Positions 31,061 through 39,454 of a stretch of DNA of 46,075 nucleotides are shown piece by piece. Source of the DNA: Streptomyces sp. SID10853 (GTDB lineage: Bacteria; Actinomycetota; Actinomycetes; Streptomycetales; Streptomycetaceae); assembly GCF_010548145.1 (NCBI RefSeq), contig NZ_JAAGLN010000030.1:1-46075 (forward strand), in the 5' to 3' direction. Under the pieces are notes generated by a model. It was not told the DNA's origin, searched no databases, and saw nothing but the letters and a program-made list of their open reading frames with translations. Made by a program: the position numbers and the translations under genes. The number at the start of each line of letters is the position of its first letter. Within the stretch, counting starts at the first letter, position 1.

Positions 31061-31121
31061 CGACCTAGTCTACTTGGCGCACCGCGTCTTGGTCACCGAC
31101 CAAGACACCTGGTCGGTGACC
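31055..31121. promoter_or_regulatory. Three copies of operator core GGTCACCGACC
   Basis: GGTCACCGACC occurs at 31055-31065 (over the TetR start codon) and at 31091-31101, and as its reverse complement GGTCGGTGACC at 31111-31121. The middle copy is the centre of a 21-base palindrome, 31086-31106, with nine-base arms GTCTTGGTC and GACCAAGAC. The third lies just before the ribosome site region of the monooxygenase. It is a strong candidate operator set for the TetR protein. Confidence 0.72.
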
Positions 31122-31143
31122 GGGGCATTCTTGAGGAGCAGCC

Positions 31144-32610
31144 ATGGAGCACGAGCACGTAGTCATCGCAGGAGGCGGCCCCACCGGGCTGTGGCTGGCG
31201 GCCGAACTGCGGCTGGGCGGGGCATCCGTCACGGTCCTGGAAACCCGCCGCGAGCGGGATCCCCACTCCAAGGCCCTCACCATCCACCCGCGCACCCTGG
31301 AGGTCCTGGCCGCCCGGGGCGTAGGGGAGCCGTTCCTCGCGGAGGGGCGGCGCATCCCCAGCGGCCACTTCGGCGGGCTCGACGAGCGGATGGACTTCGG
31401 GGCCCTCGACACGCCCTACCCCTTCACGCTCGCCCTGCCGCAGGCCCGCACCGAGGAACTGCTGGAGGAGCACGCGATCGCGGCCGGAACCAGGATCCGG
31501 CGCGGGCACCGGGTGACCGGACTCACCCAGGACGAGGACGGGGTGAACGTCGAGGCAACCGGCCCCGACGGCCCGTACCCACTGCGTGCCGCCTACCTCG
31601 TCGGCTGCGACGGCACCCGAAGCACCGTACGCGAGGCGGCGGGCATCGACTTCCCCGGCAACGACGCCACCACCTGGGGCTTCCTGGGCGACGTCGTCCT
31701 GGACGACCCGCCGCAGGGAGCGGTGTCCGCCGTGTCAGGCCCGGCAGGCGGCGTGATGGTGGTCCCGATGCCGGGCGGCATCCACCGGATCGTCGGCGGT
31801 GACCCGGACAGTACTGGTACCGGCCACCCCGGCGAACTCACCCTGGACGTGCTGCGCGCCAAGGTGACCCGGATCGCCGGTACCGACTTCGGCATGCGCG
31901 ACCCGAGCTGGCTCTCCCGGTTCGGCAACGCCACCCGCCAGGCCGCGGAGTACCACAGGGGCCGCGTCCTCCTCGCGGGCGACGCGGCGCACATGCACTA
32001 CCCGGCCGGCGGCGTGGGCCTCAACGTCGGCATCCAGGACGCCACGAACCTCGGCTGGAAACTGGCCGCCGCGGTGGCAGGCACCGCCCCCGCCGGACTG
32101 CTGGACAGCTACCACACCGAACGCCACCCGGTCGGCGCCGACCTGCTGCTCAGCACCCGCGCCCAGACGGCACTGATGAACGCCTACTCGGCGGAGGGCC
32201 AGGACCTGCGCACGCTGCTGAGCCAACTCATCGCCAACGTGCCCGAGTTCTCCCGGAGCCTGGCCGAACGGCTCTCCGCGCTGGCCGTCACCTACCCGGC
32301 CCCCGCACACCACCATCCCCTGACCGGCCACCGCGCACCCAATCTCGAACTCGCCGACAGCACAGACCTCTTCACACTGCTCAGGACCGGCCGCCACGTC
32401 CTGCTGCACTTCACCGGCACCCCGGAACCACCCTCCGCCCCCCACGTCATCACGCACACAGCGCACCGGCCCGACCCGCGCCCCGCCTGGTCCACCGTGC
32501 GTGCCGCGCTCATCCGCCCGGACGGCCATGTCGCCTGGGCGAGCGAACAGCCCGACACCGAAGTCCTGCGGGCCGAGGCGCACGCGGCGGCGTCCGCCAC
32601 GCACCGCTGA
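31144..32610 (+). CDS. Class A FAD-dependent aromatic monooxygenase (Rox/PheA-like)
   Basis: This 488-residue flavoprotein hydroxylates aromatic substrates with NAD(P)H and oxygen. Motifs are HVVIAGGGPTGLWLAAELRLGG (FAD dinucleotide fold, residues 5-26), the mid-region YLVGCDGTRSTVREAAGIDFPG (DG motif), and RVLLAGDAAHMHYPAGGVGLNVGIQDATNLGWKLA (second FAD motif, about 275-310). The C-terminal thioredoxin-like domain of phenol hydroxylase types is present (TLLRTGRHVLLHF, VRAALIRPDGHVAWAS). It resembles rifampicin monooxygenases and polyketide-tailoring hydroxylases. The ATG at 31144 has GAGGAG upstream. Controlled by the divergent TetR gene, it is more likely a detoxifying or stand-alone enzyme than part of a gene cluster. 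Confidence 0.88.
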   Translation: MEHEHVVIAGGGPTGLWLAAELRLGGASVTVLETRRERDPHSKALTIHPRTLEVLAARGVGEPFLAEGRRIPSGHFGGLDERMDFGALDTPYPFTLALPQARTEELLEEHAIAAGTRIRRGHRVTGLTQDEDGVNVEATGPDGPYPLRAAYLVGCDGTRSTVREAAGIDFPGNDATTWGFLGDVVLDDPPQGAVSAVSGPAGGVMVVPMPGGIHRIVGGDPDSTGTGHPGELTLDVLRAKVTRIAGTDFGMRDPSWLSRFGNATRQAAEYHRGRVLLAGDAAHMHYPAGGVGLNVGIQDATNLGWKLAAAVAGTAPAGLLDSYHTERHPVGADLLLSTRAQTALMNAYSAEGQDLRTLLSQLIANVPEFSRSLAERLSALAVTYPAPAHHHPLTGHRAPNLELADSTDLFTLLRTGRHVLLHFTGTPEPPSAPHVITHTAHRPDPRPAWSTVRAALIRPDGHVAWASEQPDTEVLRAEAHAAASATHR

Positions 32611-32708
32611 CCAGGACGCAGCCGAGGTCCACGGCCACCCGGGCACCCGGGCGCACCCAGCTACCGGCTGCCGGACTGTTCGTGCCGGACACTTCCACTC
32701 CCCGTACG

Positions 32709-32774
32709 GGCAGTTGGCGGTCAGCGGTCCGTCAGTTGCCGGTCAGTAGCCGATCAGTTGCCGGTCAGTTGCCG
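32709..32774. repeat. 11-bp tandem repeat abutting the zinc-ribbon stop codon
   Basis: Six consecutive 11-base units: GGCAGTTGGCG (32709), GTCAGCGGTCC (32720), GTCAGTTGCCG (32731), GTCAGTAGCCG (32742), ATCAGTTGCCG (32753) and GTCAGTTGCCG (32764). The array ends at 32774; the stop codon of the minus-strand gene occupies 32775-32777. The gap lies between convergent genes. Confidence 0.82.
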
Positions 32775-32978
32775 TTACCCGGCCCGTACCGGGATGCCCG
32801 GAGCCGCGGGCGTCCCCCGGTACCTCAGCCGGTGGTCGTCGGTTGGCTCCCACACCTGTCTGCAGCCCGTGCAGTACCAGCGCCAGCGGTCCGGCAGTTT
32901 CGGGGCAGTCGTGCTGGTGTCCTTCCACAGGGGGCGCGGTTCGCGGCAGTGGGGGCATTGCGGCGGTCTCAGCACCAT
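32775..32978 (-). CDS. Small zinc-ribbon protein
   Basis: This 67-residue protein has two cysteine pairs, CPHC near residue 8 and CTGC near 36, spaced as in a zinc ribbon; the arms are RPPQCPHCREPRPLWK and RWRWYCTGCRQVWEP. The rest is basic and proline-rich. The ATG at 32978 has GAGGAGAG about six bases upstream, which is unusually good support for so small a gene. It lies 24 bases downstream of the MATE gene on the same strand, so the two are probably co-transcribed. Function unknown; a nucleic-acid-binding or rubredoxin-like metal site is possible. Confidence 0.75.
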   Translation of the reverse strand: MVLRPPQCPHCREPRPLWKDTSTTAPKLPDRWRWYCTGCRQVWEPTDDHRLRYRGTPAAPGIPVRAG

Positions 32979-33002
32979 GGGGGTCTCTCCTCGGCCATCC
33001 CC

Positions 33003-34412
33003 TCAGCCTTGCCCCTGCGCCGTCGTGCGTCCTGTGGACTCGCTGCTGCCACCCGTACGGGGGACGGAGGGCCCTCGGCCGCTCAGGCTCAGGCGTGCGC
33101 TGTGCCGCAGGAACGAGTACGTCTTCGTGCCGGCCTGCAGCAGGTTCGCGCAGGCCAGCGCTGCCCACAGGCCCGCCAGGCCGTAGGTGTCGGCGACCGG
33201 GACCGCCAGCGCGGCGAGCACCCCGAACCACACCACCGTCGACACCAGGCTCGGGCCCGTCCGCCTGAGGCCGACCAGGGCGAAGCCCGCCACCGCCTGC
33301 AGCGCGTCCGCGACCACCACCGCGAGGACCAGCGGCAGCAGCCGTACCACCTGGTGGCCGAGCGCGGCGTCCGTGGTGAACAGGCCGACCACCGGGGTAC
33401 GCAGGGCCAGCAGCGCCGCCCCGAGCACCGTGACCGCGCTCAGCGCCACCCGGACGCCCGCCCCCACACTGCGGCGGATCCTCCGCACGTCGCCCCGGGC
33501 CGCGTGCTCGGCGATCAGCGGGACCGTGGACTGGCCCACCGCGACCGCCGCGGTGAAGATGACGTTCACCAGCGACTCCCCGACCCCGTGCACGGCCGCC
33601 GCGTCCGTACTGATCCGCGCCGCGGCGAACGTCAGGACGCCCAGTACCGAGAACTTCACCAGGACCGTGCCACCGAGCGGGATGCCCACCGCTGCCAGCC
33701 GCAGCACCCGGCGCGGTTCGGGGTGTCCGGGCCACAGCGGCCGTCCCGTCAGCACCGTCCTTCTGCGCAGGGCGAGTTGGTTCAGCCCGGCGCTGATCAG
33801 GCTGGAGGCGAGCATGGCCACGCCCGCACCGGTCAGCCCCCGGCTCGGGAGCGGGCCGGGGCCGCCGACCAGCAGGACGGACAGGGTGACGGATACGGCG
33901 GTGCCGATGAGACCGGAACGCATCACCTGGGCGGAGTGGCCCAGCGCGACCAGGACCGCTGTCGCCGATCCGCCGACGGCGATCAGCAGCACGCTGCCCG
34001 CCAGCAGCCAGGGCAGCAGCCCCAGTTGGTGGAGTACGGCGGGCTGCACACCCCAGAGCCCACCGATGTACGGCACCGCGGCGACCACCGCCGCACACAC
34101 CCCGCCCACCGCGAACGCCAGCCACATTCCGCTCCGTACGAGGGGCAGCAGTTCGTCCGGGGACTCGCGGTGGGGGGTGATGAACGGCATCACCCCGCGC
34201 AGCGCACCGGCCACGGTCGCGGTGGCGGGCGCGAAGACCGCGACGGCCACGGCGAAAGCCGCCAGCGATGCAGTCGCGTGCCGCCCCAGCAACACGGTGT
34301 CGACGAGCGAACCCGCCGACGCGGCAAGGGTGGTCGCGTAGAGCGGGGCCGCGGTCCTGGCGATGGCTGTGAACGCGCTGCGGTCGTTGCTCACATACGG
34401 GGATCCTGCCAC
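33003..34412 (-). CDS. MATE-family multidrug/metabolite efflux protein
   Basis: This roughly 469-residue membrane protein has 12 hydrophobic segments in two similar halves, as in MATE exporters, which use Na+ or H+ gradients. The first helix region is IARTAAPLYATTLAASAGSLVDTVLLGRHATASLAAFAVA and the repeat in the second half begins LAAVGIPLGGTVLVKFSVLGVLTFAAARIS. The tail after residue 445 is Ser/Gly/Thr-rich. The start is uncertain: GTG at 34412 is chosen because AGGGG lies eight bases upstream, but GTG at 34421 and 34394 are also in frame. It is followed by the zinc-ribbon gene. The substrate is unknown; it is not obviously part of the neighbouring PGA locus. Confidence 0.82.
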   Translation of the reverse strand: MAGSPYVSNDRSAFTAIARTAAPLYATTLAASAGSLVDTVLLGRHATASLAAFAVAVAVFAPATATVAGALRGVMPFITPHRESPDELLPLVRSGMWLAFAVGGVCAAVVAAVPYIGGLWGVQPAVLHQLGLLPWLLAGSVLLIAVGGSATAVLVALGHSAQVMRSGLIGTAVSVTLSVLLVGGPGPLPSRGLTGAGVAMLASSLISAGLNQLALRRRTVLTGRPLWPGHPEPRRVLRLAAVGIPLGGTVLVKFSVLGVLTFAAARISTDAAAVHGVGESLVNVIFTAAVAVGQSTVPLIAEHAARGDVRRIRRSVGAGVRVALSAVTVLGAALLALRTPVVGLFTTDAALGHQVVRLLPLVLAVVVADALQAVAGFALVGLRRTGPSLVSTVVWFGVLAALAVPVADTYGLAGLWAALACANLLQAGTKTYSFLRHSARLSLSGRGPSVPRTGGSSESTGRTTAQGQG

Positions 34413-34464
34413 TTCTGCCACCCCTGGCGCGGGCGGACAGCGGAAGTCCGGTTCCTGGTGGCTC

Positions 34465-34517
34465 TGTATCGCCGTGTTGCTGTGCCGCTGTGCTGTGCCG
34501 CTGTACCGCTGTACCGC
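34465..34517. repeat. 8-bp tandem repeat (TGTRCCGC) abutting a stop codon
   Basis: TGTATCGC (34465), CGTGTTGC (34473), TGTGCCGC (34481), a short TGTGC, TGTGCCGC (34494), TGTACCGC (34502) and TGTACCGC (34510) follow one another. The last ends at 34517, and the stop codon of the minus-strand gene is 34518-34520. Confidence 0.78.
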
Positions 34518-35561
34518 TCAGAGACGCGCCGGGCTCAGGGACGCATGGGTGCTCGGCCCGGAGCCGCCGTCCCCGCCCGCGAGTCCCGCCGCCTCCTTGA
34601 TCGCCTCCACCGCGCGGGCGATCCGCTCCGGCGACTCCCGTATCCGGCGGCTGAACTCCACATGCAGAAAGGGGAGTTCATCGTCGTCCGCGGCCCGGCC
34701 CTGGACGTTCGTGCGGCCTTCGAGCGAGCAGCGGCGCACCCAGACGCGGCAGACGTCGAAGTCCTGGCGGGACAGCGCTGCCGCCAGTCCTTCGCCCCAG
34801 GCGCGGCCGTGGTCCCCCCGGCCGGTGGAGACGATCACGTCGTAGTCGGGCTCGGTGGAGTTGGCGAAGCCGTGCAGCTGGATGCCCGGCAGGCGGTGGG
34901 CGATCAGTTCGGCGCAGACCGCGTGGAAGACGGTGTCGCGGCGGTGGGCCACGTCCGCGGCGCCGTTCTCGCCCGCCCTGCGGTTGGCGCCCGCCATGAC
35001 CAGCACCCCGCCGGGGGTGGCGCGCCACGCCCCCACTCCCAGCTTCTCGCTGTCGGCGTCGGCGACCGGGTGCGGGATCTGCGCGGACCACGTCGCCGCC
35101 GGCCGCGCCAGGTCGCCCGGGGTCCCGGCCGGCCGGTCCTGCGGCAGGTCCACGTACACCCGCCCCCACCCCCGGGTGACCTCCCTGGCCCGGTCCGCGA
35201 TCTCGGCGAAGGGGCGGCCGGTGGCCGTGTCGGTGTAGGTGGTGACGCCGAAGTCGACCTCGGCCAGGCGCTTTCCGGCCTCGGCGCGGCGGCCGTCCAG
35301 ATACAGGCCGACGCCGTCGGCGACCGTACGGCGCTCCAGGGCGGAGGGCGGGCGGAAGGCGCTGCGGCGGATCGTCTGCCGGGTGAAGTCGTCGATCCGC
35401 GCGGCGAGGTCGACACGCTCGCGCGGCTGGGCACGCGGCGGCCTGGGTTTTGCGGAGTCGTTCCCTCCACTTGACGTGATGAGAACCACAGCCGCCACCA
35501 CCACTGCCGTGACCAGCGATATCGCCAAGATCACTGTCTTACCGGCCCAAGGAGTCGTCAT
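34518..35561 (-). CDS. Membrane-anchored protein of unknown family, possible hydrolase
   Basis: This 347-residue protein starts with a single membrane segment (WAGKTVILAISLVTAVVVAAVVLITSS), so the rest should be outside the cell. I do not recognise the family. Conserved-looking motifs are SAQIPHPVADADSEKLGVGAW, VLVMAGANRRAGENGAADVAHRRDTVFHAV, GIQLHGFANS, SLEGRTNVQGRAAD and LPFLHVEFSRRIRES. The recurring His/Asp/Glu positions look like a metal-dependent hydrolase, but this is inference. The ATG at 35561 has no ribosome site and may be leaderless. It is divergent from the CapA-like gene with only 20 bases between starts, which ties it to the PGA-like cluster, possibly as a polymer-cutting enzyme. 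Confidence 0.75.
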   Translation of the reverse strand: MTTPWAGKTVILAISLVTAVVVAAVVLITSSGGNDSAKPRPPRAQPRERVDLAARIDDFTRQTIRRSAFRPPSALERRTVADGVGLYLDGRRAEAGKRLAEVDFGVTTYTDTATGRPFAEIADRAREVTRGWGRVYVDLPQDRPAGTPGDLARPAATWSAQIPHPVADADSEKLGVGAWRATPGGVLVMAGANRRAGENGAADVAHRRDTVFHAVCAELIAHRLPGIQLHGFANSTEPDYDVIVSTGRGDHGRAWGEGLAAALSRQDFDVCRVWVRRCSLEGRTNVQGRAADDDELPFLHVEFSRRIRESPERIARAVEAIKEAAGLAGGDGGSGPSTHASLSPARL

Positions 35562-35581
35562 ATTCGAGTAAAAATACACGG
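35562..35581. promoter_or_regulatory. 20-base AT-rich divergent promoter core
   Basis: Only 20 bases separate the starts at 35561 (minus) and 35582 (plus). They contain TAAAAATACA at 35569-35578, whose complement reads TGTATTTTTA. TATTTT on the minus strand and TAAAAAT on the plus strand sit where minus-10 elements of leaderless transcripts would be. Neither gene has a ribosome site. Confidence 0.45.
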
Positions 35582-36811
35582 GTGACCCGACGCACTTATG
35601 TTCCCTTCACATCTCGCGCCGTAGCGACCGCTCTCCTCGCGCTGGCCGCTGTGGGGTGTTCGCTCCTGAACGGCGGCGGTCCGGACGCGTCGGGCACGTC
35701 CGGCGAGGGGAGATCGGCCAAGGGCGACGGCCCGTCGTTCACGGTGGCCGCGGCCGGCGACATCCTCATCCACACGCCGCTCATCGACCAGGCCCGCAAG
35801 GACGCCAAGGCCGAAGGCAAGCAGGGGCTCGACTTCTACCGGCTGATGGCCGGGGTGCAGCCGGTCATCTCCCGGGCGGACCTGGCGATCTGCCACTTCG
35901 AGCCGGTGGTGGGCAAGCCGAACGGCCCGTTCCGCAGCTTCCCCGACTTCCTGGTGCCCCCGCAGATCACCACCGCGGTCAAGAAGATCGGGTACGACAC
36001 CTGCTCCACCGCATCGAACCACACCCTCGACCACGGCGCGGCCGGCGTGAAGCGCACGCTCGACGCGCTCGACAAGGCCGGGCTGAAGCACACCGGTTCG
36101 GCGCGCAGCAGCGCTGAGGCCGACAAGCCGCTGATCATGGACGTGAAGGGCGTCAAGGTCGCGCAGATCTCGTACGCCTTCGGGTTCAACGGGCGCGAGG
36201 TCCCCGCGGACAAGCCCTGGCTGGCCAACCGGACGGCCTTCGACCGGATCAAGAAGGCCGAGCAGCGGGCCCGCGAGGCCGGTGCCGACGTGGTCATCCT
36301 CAGCATCCACTGGGGCCGCGAGCACCACCCCGAGCCGAGTTCGGGGCAGATCGCCCTTGCCCGCCGGATCGCCCGGGAGACCGGGATCAACCTGGTCATC
36401 GGGCATCACGCCCATGTCGTCCAGCCGATGGAGAAGGTCGACGGCACCTGGATCGCGTACGGGCTCGGGAACCAGGTCGCCCGGCACGAGGTGCCGTCCG
36501 GGCTGACCGAGGAAGGCATCATCGGCTGGTTCGACTTCCAGAAGCGGGGCGGCAGCTGGGAGGTCCGGGCCCGGTACGTGCCGACGCTCGTCTCCATCCC
36601 GCCGGCGTCCGACGCGGCGAACCCGCCGGCCGCCGACGCGGTGCGGGACCACCGGCTCATCGATGTGGCGGCGGCCCTGCGCGACGGCGGGAAGCTGACC
36701 GCCGAGGAGAAGGCCCGCTACCAGCTGGCGTTCGAGCGCACCGAGGGCACGATGCTCAACCGCGGGGCCGCGCAGGACGGGCTGGAGCCGCTGGAGAGCC
36801 TGCCCGGCTGA
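35582..36811 (+). CDS. capA: CapA/PgsA-like lipoprotein, poly-gamma-glutamate type cluster
   Basis: This 409-residue protein belongs to the CapA (PgsA) family of calcineurin-fold proteins that help make or export capsular poly-gamma-glutamate. It has an N-terminal signal with a lipobox-like AVGC, Cys 26, so it should be a lipoprotein. Phosphoesterase-like motifs are VAAAGDILIH, CHFEPVVGKP, DTCSTASNHTLDHG, VVILSIHWGREHHPEP and LVIGHHAHVVQPMEKV. The GTG at 35582 follows the divergent promoter directly. CapA homologues also occur outside PGA loci, but the PgsB and PgsC genes downstream on the same strand support the pathway. It is separated from the next gene by 306 bases, so it may have its own transcript. 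Confidence 0.87.
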   Translation: MTRRTYVPFTSRAVATALLALAAVGCSLLNGGGPDASGTSGEGRSAKGDGPSFTVAAAGDILIHTPLIDQARKDAKAEGKQGLDFYRLMAGVQPVISRADLAICHFEPVVGKPNGPFRSFPDFLVPPQITTAVKKIGYDTCSTASNHTLDHGAAGVKRTLDALDKAGLKHTGSARSSAEADKPLIMDVKGVKVAQISYAFGFNGREVPADKPWLANRTAFDRIKKAEQRAREAGADVVILSIHWGREHHPEPSSGQIALARRIARETGINLVIGHHAHVVQPMEKVDGTWIAYGLGNQVARHEVPSGLTEEGIIGWFDFQKRGGSWEVRARYVPTLVSIPPASDAANPPAADAVRDHRLIDVAAALRDGGKLTAEEKARYQLAFERTEGTMLNRGAAQDGLEPLESLPG

Positions 36812-37117
36812 CCTGCGGCGGGGGCCCGACGGCAGTGGTCGCCCGGTGAACGCGCGGGGGCGTACGGGAAGCGACCCGGTGACCGGGGAGCTGCCTCCGT
36901 ACGACTGCGAGCCGACCACCACGTCGGGCGCGCGGCCGACGGCGCGAACCGGCCACGTGGCCTGAGTCACACCTGACATTTTCCTTACAACCGTTCCCAA
37001 TTCGAACGTGTCATGCATGTTCGCGACGCCGTTCCGACGATCAAGCTCCGTCGCGCTCGCCTCCTGCCCCGCCCACACGCTGTTCCGCTCACCGAAGTCC
37101 CAGGAAAGGGAATGCTC
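36812..37117. other. Gap between capA and the sensor/pgsBC unit
   Basis: I see no gene in these 306 bases. The AT-richer part, 36975-37010 (CATTTTCCTTACAACC), is the likely promoter region of the downstream operon. An inverted repeat CGAACGTG-TCATG-CATGTTCG lies at 37003-37023. No clear terminator follows capA. Confidence 0.5.
37003..37023. promoter_or_regulatory. Inverted repeat upstream of the sensor/pgsBC unit
   Basis: CGAACGTG (37003-37010) and CATGTTCG (37016-37023) pair at seven of eight positions around a five-base spacer, 95 bases before the start codon. It is a candidate operator for the PGA-like operon; no regulator gene is adjacent. Confidence 0.4.
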
Positions 37118-39448
37118 ATGGCCGCCACGCCTGCGAAGCGGCGACACAAGGTCCGCCGCCGGGCCGACATGTCGCTGCTGGGTGGCATACGACCGCCCAT
37201 CGCGGTCCTCTCGGTCCTGCTGCTCTCCCTGGCCGGGATCACGGCACTCAACCTCGGGCGTACGGTGCAGGACCCGGTCCCCGAGGCGGTGCTGACCTCG
37301 CAGCAGCAGTTCGCCGAGGACGGCGCCATCGCGCTGCGCGCCTCGATCGACGAGAGCTTCACCGACCTGGCCAGGACCGCGAGCCTCTTCAACGCCGGGG
37401 CGCCCGCGTCGCCCGACGCCGTACTCGACAAGGTCAGCAGCGTCTACCAGAAGTGGACGGGCACCGCCGTCGTCCAGATCTCGTCCGGCAAACTGCTGGC
37501 CGCCCGCGGTGAGAACGTCCCCCTCACCGCCGTCGACACGGCCAAGCTCAGCGCCAAGGACGGCCTCAGCCCCCGCATGGTCCGGCTCGCCAACGGCGAG
37601 ACCCGGCTGCTCTCCTTCGCCGTGCTGTCCTGGCCCGGTGCCCCGCAGCAACTCCTGGTCGCCTCCAGCAATCTGCGCTTCCCCGGCATCAGCCTGGGCC
37701 AGTTCCGCTCCATCGCCGTCATCGACACCGCGGCGGAGATCCTCTCCAGCGACGGCATCCCCGAGCCCGAGCAGGTGCGGACCGCCACCCAGCGCGCCGA
37801 CGCCAAACGCGCCGACAAACAGCTCAGGAGCTTCGCCAGGACGGCGGCCGTCAAGGTCCGCCGTAACCCCATCTCGGCCAGGGAGCCCGGCTCCGGTGGC
37901 TTCCCCGGTGTCAGCGGAAGCCTGGTGGGCGATGTCCACACGGGCGACCGCAGCGTCGCCGGATACGCCTCGCTCGCCGGGCCCCAGCCAGGCGAGCCGA
38001 CCATCGCCACCGGTCTCGGCCTCAGCGTCGTCGCCATGGTCCCGGTGTCCGAGAACCCCACCGCGGTCGCAGGCCCGCTCTTCGGCCTGACCGCGGCCGG
38101 CGCCCTGGTCGTCATCGGGGCCCTCGCCGTCGCGCTGCTGCTCGGCACCGTCCAGCGGCCCCTGATCCGGCTCTTCCTGGAGAGCCGCAGGCTGACCCGC
38201 GGCGACCTGACCCGCCCGGTCAGCTCCCCCTCGTACGGCGAGGCGGCCAGGATCGGCCGCGCACTGGAGCGGCTGCGCCGCCAGCTGCTCGGCGAACCGG
38301 CCGACGCGACCGCTCCCCCGCGGCCCCGCAGGTTCGCGCGCATCGGCGGATTCGGCAGCCGCGGTCTCCTCCTGATCTGCGGCGCGCTGCTGCTCGTCTG
38401 GTGCGCGCCGATGCTGCTGCTCCTCAACCGCGCCGATGACACCGCCGTCGTACCGCAGCAGCTCGTCAACGACCAGCGCGAGCGCACCGACACCCTCACC
38501 GACCGGGTGCGCCGCGCACTCAACGAGGGCCAGGCCGACCTCCTTTCGGTGGCCACGCTGATCGGCAGCGACACCTCGCCCGCCGATATGCACACCGTCC
38601 TGGAGCGCACCCGCCTGGAGCACGACCGCTACCAGTCGCTGTACGTCGTCGACGCCTCGGGGAAGATCGTCGCGCACGCCGGCGACACCCCGCACCAGCC
38701 GGTGAGCCGCGCCAAGGCGGGCCATCTCATCCGGGTGCTCAACCACTCCGGCAAGAAGCCGCTCATCGTCGGATACGCCGGGATTCCCAGCCGCAGCGGC
38801 TCCACGGTCATCGGCGAGTTCCACATCGAGTTCCTGAACGCGCTGCTCAAGCGGCCCGGACTCGGTGAGGTCCGGGTGGTCGACTCCGACCAACGGGTCA
38901 TCGCGGGCAACACCGGCTACCGGGCCTTCCACCGGCTGCCGGGCGAACGCCTCAGGGCCCTCGTCACCGGCACCAACCAGAAGACCGGTACGAGCGCGCA
39001 CCCCAGCGGCATCCTCTACCGCGACGGCGGCTCGGTGCAGATCGCGGCGGCCGCGCCCTTCGCCGGCGGCGGAGCGGCGAAGACCCTCGGCTGGACCGTG
39101 GTCAGCCAGCAGCCCGCCCGTTCCCTGGCCATCCCCGAGTACCGCAGACAGAACCTCACGGTGCTCGGCGGGCTGCTCGGGATGGCTGCCGTCGCCGCCT
39201 GCCTCGGCTGGCTGCACATCGTCGTCGTACGCCCGCTGCGGGCACTCGCCGACCAGGCAGAGGCGCTCGCGGACGGGGACCGGCGCACCGTCCTGTACCC
39301 CCGCCACCACGACGAGGTCGGCGCCGTCACCCGTTCCCTGGAGCTCGTACGCCAGCAGCTCCCGGCGCAGTCCAAACGCGACACCGCGCCCGCCGCGGCC
39401 GCGCCCCACGCACAGACCACCACCGCACCCCACGCCGAAAGGACCTGA
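37118..39448 (+). CDS. Double sensor/HAMP membrane protein without output domain
   Basis: This 776-residue membrane protein contains two successive sensor modules. Module 1: TM at about 24-47, extracellular domain 50-315, TM at 316-345, HAMP at 345-391 (RPLIRLFLESRRLTRGDLTRPVSSPSYGEAARIGRALERL). Module 2: TM at 413-436, extracellular domain 437-672 (LYVVDASGKIVAHAGD is Cache-like), TM at 677-705, HAMP at 705-748 (RPLRALADQAEALADG, DEVGAVTRSLELVRQQL). The protein ends there with an Ala/His-rich tail; there is no kinase, cyclase or chemotaxis domain. The ATG at 37118 is chosen for AAAGGGA seven bases upstream. PgsB starts seven bases after its stop, so it belongs to the PGA-like operon and may sense or scaffold polymer synthesis. 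Confidence 0.82.
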   Translation: MAATPAKRRHKVRRRADMSLLGGIRPPIAVLSVLLLSLAGITALNLGRTVQDPVPEAVLTSQQQFAEDGAIALRASIDESFTDLARTASLFNAGAPASPDAVLDKVSSVYQKWTGTAVVQISSGKLLAARGENVPLTAVDTAKLSAKDGLSPRMVRLANGETRLLSFAVLSWPGAPQQLLVASSNLRFPGISLGQFRSIAVIDTAAEILSSDGIPEPEQVRTATQRADAKRADKQLRSFARTAAVKVRRNPISAREPGSGGFPGVSGSLVGDVHTGDRSVAGYASLAGPQPGEPTIATGLGLSVVAMVPVSENPTAVAGPLFGLTAAGALVVIGALAVALLLGTVQRPLIRLFLESRRLTRGDLTRPVSSPSYGEAARIGRALERLRRQLLGEPADATAPPRPRRFARIGGFGSRGLLLICGALLLVWCAPMLLLLNRADDTAVVPQQLVNDQRERTDTLTDRVRRALNEGQADLLSVATLIGSDTSPADMHTVLERTRLEHDRYQSLYVVDASGKIVAHAGDTPHQPVSRAKAGHLIRVLNHSGKKPLIVGYAGIPSRSGSTVIGEFHIEFLNALLKRPGLGEVRVVDSDQRVIAGNTGYRAFHRLPGERLRALVTGTNQKTGTSAHPSGILYRDGGSVQIAAAAPFAGGGAAKTLGWTVVSQQPARSLAIPEYRRQNLTVLGGLLGMAAVAACLGWLHIVVVRPLRALADQAEALADGDRRTVLYPRHHDEVGAVTRSLELVRQQLPAQSKRDTAPAAAAPHAQTTTAPHAERT

Positions 39449-39454
39449 CCGGAC

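Noticed and set aside
32682..35474. Plus-strand open frame of 930 codons opposite the zinc-ribbon, MATE and anchored-protein genes
   Set aside because: It has antisense shadow composition, crosses three minus-strand genes and intergenic repeats, and has no family motif.
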